Source: Codonopsis lanceolata (taxonomy: Eukaryota > Streptophyta > Magnoliopsida > Asterales > Campanulaceae). From it: 64,000 nt of DNA. The DNA is taken from the NCBI GenBank assembly GCA_013146195.2, contig CM028377.1:34229632-34293631 (forward strand), given 5' to 3'. A program made the position numbers and the translations under genes. Positions 43,540 to 55,535 of this stretch are shown piece after piece (the stretch's first letter is position 1; each line of letters begins with the position of its first letter). The notes under the pieces are model-generated. The model was not told the DNA's origin, did not search any database, and saw only the letters and a program-made list of their open reading frames with translations.

Positions 43540-44549
43540 ATGAGGTGCTTTAAATGTAAGGGATTTAGGCATAAGGCTAATGAATGTATAAATAAGAGGG
43601 TGATAACAATACTAGCAAATAAAGATTTGGTTTCCAATGAGGAGGAGACAATGTCGTCACAAGAGGAGGATGAGGTTATTGTCGAAGAAATCGAATGGAA
43701 TGAAGAGATGAATGGTAGAGCCATGGTTGCTAGACGAGTTTTGAATATGCAAATGAGGGATGAGGAACTAATCCAACGAGAAAATATTTTCCACACTAGG
43801 TGTCATGTGCAAGGGTGGATTTGTGGGGTGATTATAGATGGAAGTAGTTGTACCAACGTTGCTAGTACTACCATGAACGAAAAATTGGAATTACCCCTAA
43901 TCAAACATCCTAAACCTTACAAATTGCATTGGTTCAACGATAGTGGGGAAGTGAAAGTGAATAAACAAGTTCTTGTGAAATTCAAGATAGGGAGATATGA
44001 GGATGAATTTATGTGTGATGTGGCTCTAATGCAAGATACACATTTGTTACTTGGGAGACCTTGGCAATTTATAGGCATACGATTCATGATGGATTCACCA
44101 ACAACTACTCCTTCACTTTCAACAACAAAACCATTATTCTTAAACCAATGACTCTAAAGCAAGTGTATGCTGATGAAGTGAAGATATTACAACAGTGGAC
44201 GGCTAGTGAGGAAAAGAAAAGAGAGAATGGAAAAGCCACAAAAAAGGAGAGTTTGAGGGAGAACAAGAGTGAAAGGCCAGCTCAAAACATGAGTGTTATC
44301 AATGAGATAGTCGGGCAAAAGGAGAGCAAAATGAGTGACGAAAATATAAAGAGAATATTGAGAGGAAAAACCAAGAGAGAAAAGAAAAGAGTTTGTTTGC
44401 TAGGGAAAGTGAGGTTAAAGAGGCCAATGATCGAACTTATGTATCGAGATGCATGTTTGAAAACTACACATGATGGTTTACTTTCTTCTTTTCCCATCTT
44501 TATTGTTTTTTTTCTACAGGATTGTGATGATGTGTTTTCGGATGAGATC
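43540..44549 (+). pseudogene. Zinc knuckle and protease region of element B
   Basis: Starts with a CCHC knuckle CFKCKGFRHKANEC (C-x2-C-x4-H-x4-C), which binds nucleic acid in Gag. An acidic linker (EEETMSSQEEDEVIVEE) follows, then the retropepsin region around IIDGSSCTNVAS (the usual D-S/G-G-S-C-T-N has GSS here) and LLLGRPWQF. The frame changes near 44060-44140, after which 44061-44654 continues with HDGFTNNYSFTFNN and a Lys-rich linker, then DCDDVFSDEI, the usual lead into RT. The sequence switches at about 44549 to an unrelated LTR, so RT is absent. Confidence 0.8.
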
Positions 44550-45428
44550 TGTAAGACCCCGATCCCTCATGTACTTGACTTGCGTGCAATGCCCGCATTT
44601 CTTCCTTTTATCTTGCGTGGATGGTTGTGGGAGAGTTTGGATGTGCATGTATAACTACATTGAAACCAAGCCTTTGTTGTTATATGTTTCTTAGTTGTTG
44701 ACTAGTTGGAGTTACAAGTAATGACTCAACGTTGTATGTAACTTGACTCTGTTGAGAGTTAAGTAGCTTAGATTGTGTTTGTGACCTCAATTAAACCCTA
44801 GGTCTTCGCTTGATTGTTATTCACTTGTCTAGAGATGATCTAGTTCATGTTAGAAATGTTCTTAAGTTGGTTAAGTGTTTAGGACGATTGTAGCATATCA
44901 TTCATCTTTGTTTGATCGTTCAGGTTCGAGTTGTGTTAACAGCTTGTCTTTCGGAGTTTAGATACTATTTATCGTTGTTTGACTTCGTAGAAACATTCAA
45001 TTCTATTCTTGAGTCCCTTGACTTGCTTAGAATCTCATGTCCTTGCCCGTCGAATCGTTATTTCATTCGTTACTTCGATTGTTAATTGTTGTACTTTGCT
45101 TTGGTTTCTCCCCGGGTTGTTTTGGGTGTTGTCCGGGTAAGTCTCAGACTTGTTTTGAGTGGGGTTTCAACCTAGATTGGTTGTGGTTTGTTTTGGGGTT
45201 CTTTTGGCCTTAGTTTGGAGCCTTTTGGCCTTTTGTTGACCTTGCGATAGCATGGGTTTTGGACCTTGCGACCGTAAGGTAGGCAGTGCTAACCTTGTGA
45301 CTAAAGGGGACCTTGCGAGGGCAAGCCCCTTAGACCTTGCGCTCGCAAGGTAGGCAGATCTGCTTCAAGCAGATTTCTGTAATTTCGATTTTTTGACGAG
45401 TTTTGCCGATCCTACCTGTAAGTCCAGA
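44550..45428 (+). repeat. LTR fragment related to the 25.5-kb solo LTR
   Basis: Starts TGTAAGACCCCGATCCC, similar to TGTAAAACCC at 25547, with the same kind of later content (GCGACCG/GACCTTGCG words at 45240-45350). It is cut off near 45420 by the Copia LTR. No coding sequence seen. Confidence 0.55.
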
Positions 45429-46484
45429 TGGCAATTGACAAGGCTAGGGGGGGTGAATAGCCTTTTAAAAGTTTGAGGGTTGACTTGTAAAACTTCTAAA
45501 AGTTGGCAGCGAAAATTTGATTTTGTCAGTCAGCTGATATTGGTCAGCTGGCTAATGTTTTTAAAGAAACTTAAGCTGATAAATTTTGGTCAGCTGGCTG
45601 ACACAATTGTTTTTAAGAAATAACTCTTGGAGATAGATCATTGGATATTAAAAATGAACTGAAGAACAATTTATCAAAACAGATAGTTAAACAATTAATG
45701 TAAGCAACTGACTGACACTTAAGTAGATTAAGACTTCTTAAGTGTTAGATCAGTTTGTAAGAGCTGATGAAATAACTGACAAGAGAATTGAAGTGGTTCA
45801 CAGTAAAACTGCTACGTCCACTATCAAGTTGACCATACTTGGATTTTGGAAGTGCACTAATTTTTATTAAAAATCTTAAATTGATCTCTAATGGATCAGT
45901 GTACAACAAAAGACCAGTGTTTATGGAGAATGATTGAAAAACAATCAAACTCGTGTGACAAACTGACTGATTTCTAAAGAATATGAAATAAATCACTAAG
46001 TGTTTGTCTTAAACAATAACTGGAAGGAAATTTTGAAAGAAGGGTATCTAGCAAAAGTTTTTCAAGAAGGATAAGGCACAAAGAGAACTTCTTTTAGATT
46101 TGAATGCTTCAGACTTCTGTATCTTTTCAAATGCTTCCTGTGGGTATTTATAGAAGTTCTTGAAAAGTAACCCGTTAGGAACACATTTGAATTTGAAATG
46201 TGTTTGGCAATGTATACGTATCTTCACAAGATCACAGAGATCCTGTTGGAAAGATATCTTACAGAATATCTACCAAAAACACAAAATGAGAAAGTGTCAG
46301 TACAAAGGAATGTTCAAGTTAATAAGGTAAACAAGCTGACACTAAAACATTATGATCAGTTGAAACTAGCAACTGACAAAGAATTTAAATCACAAGCTGA
46401 CCAAAATGAAATAACTTAAAAGTTCTTGGCTGACAACAAGTGGAATGATTTTAAGCAAATTTTATTTTAAGGCAAGATTCAACA
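45429..46484 (-). repeat. 3' LTR of the Copia element
   Basis: The minus-strand start is near 46484 (TGTTGAATC), just after the purine tract AAATAGGAGGAGA (46486-46500). The sequence is full of GTCAGCTG/CAGCTGAC words. It contains the TTCACCCCCCCTAGCC block usual near the end of these LTRs (about 45440-45460). The outer border is approximate. Confidence 0.65.
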
Positions 46485-46689
46485 ATCTCCTCCTATTTGC
46501 TTAAAACCATTCACTTGAAAGCAGAGAGCCAAAAATACTTATGTTCCTGCAAAATAGATGTTAGTAAGCCAAGCAGATAACATATAAAGAAAGTAGCTGG
46601 AGATTAAAACTAGGGAGAAGATAATTGTGTGCTACAAGTAAAACAGATGTCTTAAAAAGTTCAAAGTTTTGAGAGAGAGAGAGAGTGGT

Positions 46690-49600
46690 TCAGTGAGCTG
46701 CTGATGTGGATCCTTCAGTGGGCTTTTCAACTTGAGATGCAACTGATGGACCAACTTCAGTAGTAGGCTCATTTGTTTGAGTAGTGCCATCTCTATCAGC
46801 TTCTTTTTCAACTTCAGGTTCATTGTTTGCATCATCATCATGAGCTTCTAATTCTTTCTCAGTAACACCATCTCCTTTTTCAGCTTCTCTGTCATCCTTA
46901 GGTTCAGTTACTGGCTGAGATGGCATCAGTTTCAGTCTTTGCCTAAGAATTTTGTTTTCAGCCAAATATGTATCAGCTCTTGCTTTCTACTTCCTTTCCT
47001 GAATGGTTTGAAGCAATGTGGCTTCAGCATTGAAAGCCCTGTTGGCCCATTCTTGCTGATAAAGAAGTATGGTTCTCCAGTCATCCATGTTAGCCTCTCT
47101 AGGGGCACCAGCAACAATGGCAGCCTGGACTTCAGTAGTGATGATCTGGGTAAGGTTAGGGAGAAGGGAGGCAACTTGTTGTTGTAGGGTAGCAAGCTGA
47201 TTGGTGTGATGAGTGAAGACTGATTTCATCTAGAGATGATGAACATAAAGAAAGTCCAGCTTGGCTGAAGTAGAGAGGGTGCCTGGTGGAGAAGGATCAG
47301 TAGATTCTGGAGCAGGAGGCTGAGAAATGTCTAGATCACTAGAGAAAAGCTGAAAAGTGTGAATGTCTGCATCATCAGGGTCCGGAGGGAAGAAAGCAGA
47401 CATAGGGTAGGCTAGAACTTGTGATTGGGGCCTGGTTCAAGAGCAGACATGATATCAGGAAAGATAATTTTCTTTCCTGTGGGGTGTTGGAGAGCCTATG
47501 ATATAATTTCCCTTTGTTTCCTTGCCTTTCTGGAGGCCAGTTGAGAAGGACTAAGGAGAGACTCATCCTCAGAAGTAGACTTGGAAGAGTCAGAAGAGGA
47601 GTCTACAGAGGATTTTTCTACTGATTCCTCAGTAGATTGATGAACAGATTCATCAGGTGAAGAATCATCAGTTAGTGCTGGTTTTTGGGCATTGAGAGGA
47701 CTGACTGACAAAGGGAGAGAGGAGTGAAGAGACAAATCTGGCAAAATGATTAAAGGTGAAGCCTGGTTTGGGTGAGTTGGTTTGTCAGTATCAAGAAGTG
47801 TAGGAACCACAGTGTCAGCTGAAGAGAGCACAATTGCAGCTGAATGATCAGCTGGAGGGATAGGAGCAACTGACACAACTGGGATGGTTGGAGGAACAGC
47901 ATCAGCTAAAGGAGCAATTGGAACAAGTGGTGTGGCTGACACAGCTGAGGCTGATACAGGAGTGGCTGACACAAATGGGGCTGACACTGGAATTTGTTCA
48001 GGAATATGAGCAGTGACTGGGAGGACTGATGGTGAGGCTGCAATTGTTTGAGTAAAAGAAGGCAGTGAGATAGGTTGTAGAGCATAGGTGAATGTGGGTG
48101 ACGGGTCAGCTGAGGTAGCTACAGGTAAAACTGTTGAGGAGACAACAAAAGGGACAGAAGAGGGAATCACATGAGGAACAGTAGGAATGGACTCAGAGAT
48201 CAAAGGGGCAGGATTACTTATGAAGGCATCAGGGAATGCAGTATTCATAGAAGCTCCTCCTGGCATGGAGGCCATCTGTCTGTGCAACTCAATGTAGGCT
48301 TGGTTGGCTGAATTTACTGCATCTTGCACATATTTGTTAGCAGCCCTTTGAATTCTAGTAAGTTTTGTTGGATCAACAGAGGATTGTTCCCAATCTTGGT
48401 TTAGCTCATCATCTTCTGGCAAAGCAAGTCTTCCTACCAGAAATGGATCATTGTGGGGAAGGACTGGCAGTTCATGCACTTTGTTGAAAATGGTCCAGGC
48501 CAGAAATATGAGTTCATCCTGAACAAACCTATCATTTGAAAGGTAGAATCTATTCCAAAGTAAAGGAAGAGGGTCAAAATATTTGCCATAATTGGCTACC
48601 AGGTCTTCTTGGGACAAATTTGGGGTAACTGAATAAAGAACATAGGGTCTTCTCTTTAGATTATGGTCAATGTATTTTATGGTGTTGACATGTGGTTTTT
48701 CATTTTTCTTCTCCTCATGAAAAGAGAGAAGAAACTGAACAAAGTAGGGAAGATGATCAATTGGGAATACCCAATTTGGAGGAATGGGAACTGGATTGGC
48801 TTGATAATATAAGTGTCTAGGATGAAAGGTGGGATTCCTAATAGGAGGAAATTTTTTTATGGGAGCTGTGTTTGGTGATCTAGGATTTGAGGGAGGATCA
48901 TTTGGAGTGGGATCAGTGACAGGAATATCTGATGTTGGGGAAAAAGGAACAAAATTACATGGGTTTAGCTCAGGATTTCTTCTTTGCCTTTTGGGAGCAA
49001 GATCAGCAGCCAAGGTCATTCGCCTTCTTCTAGTTTGCCTTGGTTCAGGAATTTGAGAGATATCAGCTGCTTGTACATCAACTGGCTGACCAACATTAGC
49101 TGGCTGACCACTGTCTGCTTGCTGACCAACTTCAGCTTGCTGAGCAGTGTCAGCTGCTTGACCAAGTTCTGCTGACTGACCAATCGTAGCTTGCTGACCA
49201 ATTGCAGCTGGCTGACTCGAAGATATGGTAGTAAGAGCTGGGGTCCTTGTTCTTCTAGGTCTACGACTTGTTTGTGCAAAAGGAATTTCGTGGCCAAACC
49301 GACTTGAAGCATTTGTTTGCTTGATGCTTGGTGCCACATACTTCTTGATTCTTACAGGCTCTAAGTCTCCAATGGTCAGAAGTCGATGTTGGAAGCAGGA
49401 AGGGATCGAAGGAATTGGTTGATGATGAGATGGTGAGTAAGCCGAGGTTTGCCTGTTTCCATGTTGTCCTTGTACTTGGTTATGTTTGCCTTTACGCATT
49501 CAACCAGCACTGCACACCAGTTTACTTCAAAATTTTCCACAATGGCTTCTATCAAAAAGAGTTGAGACTCAATAATCTTATTATGTCCACCTGACTTGAT

Positions 49601-50035
49601 GATGAGACACTTATCCAACACAGTTACGAGAGCATAATGAAGAGGAGCAAATCTATTTTTGTGCCTATCAAAGGCAAGCTCTACAGGTACTTCGTCTCTC
49701 ATGGTGATCCAGCCAGCCTGTTGAGTCTCTTCAGGAATGGTGTAGGTTGAAGAACCATCATCTGACAGGTTAGGGAAGGCTGTTGAGATAGTTTCTGCAT
49801 CAAAAGCAATAGGAACTCCTCTGATAGTTCAAGTGAGAGCGAAGGGGTTAGTTGGGGATTCTTCGATAGACATGAAAAACTCTTCAGTTAATTGACAACT
49901 GAAGGTTCTGATGTTGAGGGTGAAAAGAGGAATCAATCCAGATGATGTCAACAGATGAATGAGCTCAAGCCCTATAGGTTTGTTGTTCAGAGATACAACG
50001 TCCAAGAGACATCCTACGGCTGTATTTGATGCCAT
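46690..50035 (-). pseudogene. Env-like ORF of the Sirevirus-like element
   Basis: A large ORF downstream of pol. Start ATG at 50035 (MASNTAVGCLLD). An N-terminal domain (LNNKPIGLELIHLLTSSGLIP) is interrupted by a stop near 49830 and continues in 49702-49376 (RFAPLHYALVTVLDKCLI). After a frame change, the 667-codon frame 49499-47496 has a run of six-residue repeats (VGQQAD, LGQAAD type; 49070-49210), a basic stretch, a globular-looking middle (PPNWVFPIDHLPYFVQFLLS) and a long Pro/Ser/Val/Ala-rich part with a Ser-rich end. A final piece (47229-46690) is coiled-coil-like and acidic. Sirevirus env-like proteins are of unproven function and are not known to mediate infection. Stops and frame changes make it non-functional. 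Confidence 0.6.
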
Positions 50036-50168
50036 TTTTCCTGCAAAAAGAAAAGTAGTTAGAGAAGTGATGGAAAGAAAGAAGAGAAGAAGAAGAAAGA
50101 TGAAGATTTTCTTTACCAGATTTTTTTTAGGGTTAGGGTTTGAAAGAAAGTCAGTTTGTAAACAGGTG

Positions 50169-50189
50169 AAGAAGAAGAAGAAGAAGAAG

Positions 50190-50218
<29 letters not shown>
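50169..50218. repeat. GAA microsatellite
   Basis: About 16 uninterrupted GAA units upstream of the env-like start codon. Confidence 0.97.
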
Positions 50219-50220
<2 letters not shown>

Positions 50221-50603
50221 GTAGATGAGGTTTGTAAAAGGTGAGTTTTTATAAAAATGTTTTATAAGTATGGACACTTATAAGAGTGAGTGGGTTTTAA
50301 AAGAAAAGATATGGAGTGTAGTGATAAAGTACACAGAATTTTGGTTTTTGTGATAAAAAAAGTGATTTATGACAGAAGGTTATTATTACAATGATGAGCC
50401 GTGGCTGACCATTTTGATAACTTCTGCAATGTCAGCTATTCTTTGAAGAATATGATCAGAGAGTTTAAAAGTGTCAACTGAGTAATGTCAGCTAATATAG
50501 TTTGTCAGCTAGAAGAGTGTCAGCTGACAGACTGAAAAGTACTTGTTTGATATCTTGTAGCTTACCTGAATACCTACAGAGATTAGAATTGCAAAGTATC
50601 TTT

Positions 50604-51143
50604 CTATGACATTATAAGCATTCCCAATTCACCTCTTAGAAATTCAAAACTATCAGATTTTAGAGCTTTTGTAAAAATGTCAGCTAATTGAAATTCAGTA
50701 GGAACATATTCTAGCTGAACATTACCTTTTTCAACATGATCTTTTAAGAAGTGATATCTTATGTCTATATGTTTGGTTTTAGAATGCATAACAGGATTTT
50801 TAGAAACTTAAATAGCAGAAGTATTATCACAATAAATAGGACATGTTCCCATTTGCATTTCATAATCCAATAGTTGTTGTTTCATCCAAAGGATTTGAGA
50901 GTAGCGACTTCAACGACAATATATTCACGTAGTTGAGGTGGAAGCGGTGCTTGCTTTTTGCATGCCCAAGATATCGATGTTACCAAAGGCCGACATGTTC
51001 CAGCAGTGCTTTTTCAGTTAACTCTACAAGCTACAAGGTCAGCATCTAAATATCCAATTAAATTAAAAGAAGAGTCTCTAGGATACCAAATGCCAAATTT
51101 TTCAATGTCAATCAAATATCTGATAATTCTTTTTGCAGCAATC
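50604..51143 (-). pseudogene. Copia RT/RNase H C-terminal remnant
   Basis: The RT end reads RIIRYLIDIEKFGIWYPRDS and LIGYLDADLVACR (51143-51014), the usual Copia 'GYSDADYAGC' region where RNase H starts. A damaged stretch follows. Then 50789-50604 gives KTKHIDIRYHFLKDHVEKG and PTEFQLADIFTKAL, the conserved end of Copia RNase H. The central RNase H (STAEAEY block) is scrambled. The frame stops at the inserted LTR at 51144. Confidence 0.88.
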
Positions 51144-52947
51144 TGTGGGTCGCCCGGGACTGTGCCCGCGCCCCGCACGCCCTTGGATAGGGGTGCGTGT
51201 ACGTGCGGATGCGGGGCATCCACTGCTCTCGTTCCACCCTCCCTTTTTTAGGGGAAGACGAAATCAAAAGTGCGAGAGGAGTGCTGTCTAGAATAGCGCG
51301 TTGGAATGCGCCTCGATTGACTTTAATAGATTTTTGATCCAATATGGGAACTTTGGGTTTCCCGTATCAAGTTATCCCTTTTTTAGGGGATACCAGGATA
51401 TGGGAATGCATCACCCTTTCATTCTCATTTTCCCTTTTTTAGGGGAAAACAAAAAAGTGCAAAAAAAGATGTTGCGGCGCCCCCACTATGGATTTTATAA
51501 AAATAACTTTATGGCCCATTTCGGATCACTATGGGAGCTTTGGGTTTCCCGCATCAAGTTATCCCTTGTTTAGGGGATACCAGGATATGGGAATACACCA
51601 CCCTTTCATTCCCATTTTCCTTTTTTTAGGAGAAAACTGAAAAGTACAAGAAAGAGGTGCTGCGAGGCCCCACTGGATCCAAAAAGTTTTAGAGTCGTCA
51701 TCTTTATTGTAAGGAAAAATAAAGCAAAACCAAAAAAAAGAAAAACCAGAGATAAAGAAAACGGGTTCGGAGGCTAAGTTACGAGTTGGGAAGGTGCTAG
51801 GCACCCAACTCGCCCTTTCGGTCTCAAAAATAGTTTTTGGCTAAAGTATGCTTATTGTTATATTTATTTAGCAAATAAACAAAGCATTAAAATACAGGAA
51901 AATAAAACAAATACATCCATGGCTACATTATTTACGGACTTGCAGCCATCCTTACAATAATTACAAATATATTTAAAAATATTTGGCCATTATAACGACT
52001 CTTTTACATAATATTTTCTAATCTAATACGGGCAGCACAACGGCTTATATTAGCTACATTGGGCCGGATTTAAATAATAACTTTATAAATAATAAATAAA
52101 AAGATCGCCCTAAAAGGCTATTACCTTTTAGAGCGGTAGTGTGCTCGCTTTGTCCTTCAGGGAGAGGGAGTCTTTGTTGTTGTTGTTGTTGTGATTCGGG
52201 CAGAATGACTGCTTATTCTGGATGACTTTGGCTCGTTCACTCGGGCAGAATGACGGCTTATTTTGTGTGGTTTTGGCCTTTTTGGTTGGGCGGAATAACG
52301 GCTTACTTTTTGTGTTTTTCAGCCTATTACTCGGGTAAAGTAACGGCTTACTTTATGGATTTTGGGCCGGGGAAGTGGGGTGGATACCTAACTAAAAGGC
52401 TAGGGATCACCTCTAACTGGTGGATTTTTGTTTTGGCAGAGTTTGGACGGGGTTTGGAAGCTTTGGTGGGCTACACACACCTATCTCATTTCTCTCGCTA
52501 CTATCTCGGCGTTGTTGAGACGCGGAGAGTTTTTCCCAACGTTTCTTCACAATGAAATCTTGTGTCTGAAAGGGGGAGCCCAGCACTCTTATTTATAGTA
52601 GGAGAGGGGGACTCATCGGGAATTAAAAATTCCCTCAGCGCGCAACAATCCATTGTACACCGGCCTTCACAGCTTGCACAATGCGTTAAGTCCCAGAGCC
52701 ACTGTAGCATGGTTGGCACAGCATACTCCTTGGCATGGCGTGGCACCCAATCCTCCTTTAGGCCGCGCCATGTCCCTATTCAAGTTTCATTTTTGGCGCT
52801 TTCACCCATCGCACTTTACTGTTTCGTGCATCATGCTTTGCCTTTCGCATTTTCGACTCCTGTAACTTGACATTTGTTAAGTTTAAGCAGTTCTTGATAT
52901 CATATGTCAGAGTCATATACCAAGGGTACGAAATTGGGGTGTCTACA
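51144..52947 (-). repeat. 3' LTR of element C with an internal duplication
   Basis: Runs TGTGGGTCGCCC to GTGTCTACA and contains the shared block GTTACGAGTTGGGAAGG...CCAACTCGCCCTTTCGGTCTCA. A GC-rich head (51150-51240) precedes a duplicated segment of about 191 bp (51341-51480 and 51532-51675: GGAACTTTGGGTTTCCCG, TTTTAGGGGATACCAGGATA). It interrupts Copia RT homology at its left border. Confidence 0.7.
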
Positions 52948-54498
52948 GAGCCCCTCAACGATGGATTCTATGGGTAACCCAAGGCTTACTGAGTAGACGA
53001 ACATCGTTGATAAACAATAGACTCTCCAATTTTGTTCAATTTAAAATGGGAGAGAAATGTAATAGGTAACAGTTATAATGCAACAGTTTATCATGCTATC
53101 CAAACTCCATAACCTAGACATATTTAGTCGGTTATAACAGGTTATCGTAGTTTTTAAGCCGATATGAAAATGAAGTGCTCTGATGGTCAGACCTACTAAT
53201 ATAGGTTGCCTACGTATCCCTTAACAAAGGAAATCAGACCAAACGTAGTTCAGGCCAAAAACCTAAACTACAAACAACGAGGATGTCATGTCCTTTGGGT
53301 CAAAACCCGACCAAGAACACAACAGGAAAAAGATTTTCATGTTTTTTCGAAAAGCCATATTCGAACGGTCGAGAACGGCCGTCAAATACGGTATGAAGAT
53401 TTGAATGTTTTCCGGAAACCATATTTCAACTGGTCAAGACCTGTCATTGAAATATGTTAAGAGTCATTTTCAAAAATTTGTGTCTGGCTGGTCAATACCT
53501 TGTTTCCGAACACAAATGAGAAAACTTTCAAATTTCCCGAAAACTGCACTCGGCCGATCAAAATCTGTCACCGAGCACGACAAAGAAAACATTCTTAAAG
53601 TTTTTCGAAAACTGTATAAGGTAAAAATTATTCTTTTTTCCTTTCCTTTCTTCTAACTCTCTCTATTTTTTTCTTTTTTCAATATTCCTTTTTTTGTGTT
53701 TTTTTGAAATATTCATCTTTTTTTTTGTGTTTTTGAAATATTCCTTTTTTTTTAAAACAAAAAACTCCTTTGAAAAAGGGTTTTCTTTTATTTTTGAAAA
53801 ACAAAACTCTTTTGAAAAATACTTTTCTTTTATTTTTGAAAAACGAAACTTTTTTGGAAAAGACCTTTTCTTTTATTTTGAAAAACAAAACTCCTTATGA
53901 AAAAAGAGTTTTCTTTTATTCTTGAAAAACAAAACTTTTCTCTTTTTTTTAAACAAAACTTTCTTTTTAAAAGAATTTATTCTACAGTTAGGGTAAGAAT
54001 ATTATACCTTTCTTACCTTTTCGCGCCCGGATGGCTGCCACGGATTCGACTGATTTTGATATTTCTGCCACTCTTGCTTTTTCAAGCCAGGGAATTTATT
54101 ATTATTTTCTTTTTTTTCTTTTGCCGCTTAAAAGATTTTTTTTACTTATTTTGCGGCTGACCTGCTGGGGATATTATTTTTTCTTTGCCCTCGGATGGAT
54201 GGTCACCAAATATGGTTAACAAAATTACTTTTGTTAACTTTCCGTTAAGCTTAGGGACCATTTTGGATTTTTTGGAACTTGAGGACTTAAGTGTCGCAGC
54301 TTCAAACTTTGGAGGGGAAAAGGAAAAATTTCCTTTTCCTCCCTTATTATGGGCAGGGAGTGAGGGAAGGGAGCTACTGCTCCTTCCTTCTTCCTTCTTT
54401 CTTTCCTTCAGCGGCCATTGTTGCCCATTTTGTTCCTTTTCTTATTTTCGCTCCTTTTCTCAATTTTTCTTCGCCAACTCCAGTGTTTTGTCTAGCAA
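52948..54498. other. Non-coding leader of the plus-strand genes in element C
   Basis: The first part matches element A internal sequence. From 53640 to 53960 there is T-rich sequence with a 60-65-bp quasi-repeat (TTCTTTTATTTTTGAAAAACAAAACTC). No gene seen. Confidence 0.5.
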
Positions 54499-55459
54499 AT
54501 GACGTCTTCTTCACGATCCAGGAATGGGAAAGCTCTGATGCATCCGGAATCTGACGAAAGGAGGAAAGAGTTTCCTCCCTTGGTCCGTAATAAAGTTAAG
54601 TACCAGTATTCCACGGATGGCTGGGGCAACATTCTTCGCGATCGGAACACCCACGTGTCCAATCTTCCACCTACCACTGTAAGTTTCTTTCTCTTTTCAG
54701 ATTCGCCTGGATATACTTCAGATCTGCTAGATTTCAGCACTGTTTGGAACCTTTGGAGCACTCCTGACTTTATTAATGATGCATATGCATGTCATATTTA
54801 TGCCTAAATGATGTAATTAGGTAATGATGCATGAATATTTATGTGATTTGTTCTTGCGATGCATGATTGAACTAGTGGTCATTATTTGACCCTACTATGT
54901 ATGATTTATGCTATAAATGCAATTAGAGCTACATGATGCATGTTTTACGCTAAAACATATTTTTGCATGCAATATATTCACGAGATGGACTTTTCAGAAT
55001 ACAATTTAAATTTTCCGAAACACATTTTCGGGCATATTTTCGGATAAATATGGGACAAAACAGATGTATTTTATGCCCTTAAATTTATTTTTCATGCATG
55101 CTTATGCTGCAGGGACATAGTGAATGCCATAAAAATATTTATTTTTATGATTGATGACATTTTATTCTCTTTTTAGCACACCCCTATGGCAACTTATTGG
55201 ACAATGAAATGCATATGATGGAGGCATGTACTACTTTATTTGATGCAAATGCAATGCAGAACAATTATAGGATGATTATTAACATAATGCATGAACATTT
55301 TCTTATTTTATTATGTACATGATAAATGCAGTTTAACATGCATTTCTATGATTCCTAGGATGTTAAAAAATTATTTAGATGCAAAATAATACACATAATT
55401 TTTTATTTATTAAAATACATACTTAAATGTATTTTTATTTATTGAAGGAATGTAAAAGA

Positions 55460-55462
<3 letters not shown>

Positions 55463-55533
<71 letters not shown>
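55463..55533. repeat. CA/TA compound microsatellite in intron 1
   Basis: (CA)n of about 19 units, then (TA)n of about 16 units. Confidence 0.97.

Positions 55534-55535
<2 letters not shown>

Larger units (their letters stand above)
38889..44549 (+). mobile_element. Ty3/Gypsy element B, 5' part only, truncated before RT
   Basis: Plus-strand order: 5' LTR (to about 40349), tRNA-Met primer site (40352), leader, gag (41324-43421), zinc knuckle and protease (43540-44150), then the start of the pol linker (DCDDVFSDEI, 44520-44548), cut off at 44549 where another LTR starts. Neither RT nor a 3' LTR is present. It was hit by a hAT MITE (39685), a Stowaway (40886) and a solo LTR (41856). Gag and protease motifs resemble common plant Gypsy elements of the chromovirus type. 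Confidence 0.75.
45429..51143 (-). mobile_element. Ty1/Copia element, Sirevirus-like, 3' half
   Basis: Minus-strand order: end of RT (51223-51014), RNase H end (50789-50604), env-like ORF (50035 to about 46690), polypurine tract (46486-46500) and 3' LTR (to about 45429). A large extra ORF after pol in the same direction is the mark of Sireviruses (SIRE/Maximus). The 5' half is missing beyond 51143, where another LTR begins. Confidence 0.75.

Noticed and set aside
47496..49499. 667-codon frame as a host gene
   Set aside because: It lies between Copia RNase H and the Copia polypurine tract/LTR, in the same orientation, and is continued by other broken frames, so it is the element's env-like ORF.
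53679..53900. Phe/Lys-rich open frames on both strands
   Set aside because: They result from T/A-rich quasi-repeats (TTTTGAAAAACAAAACTC).
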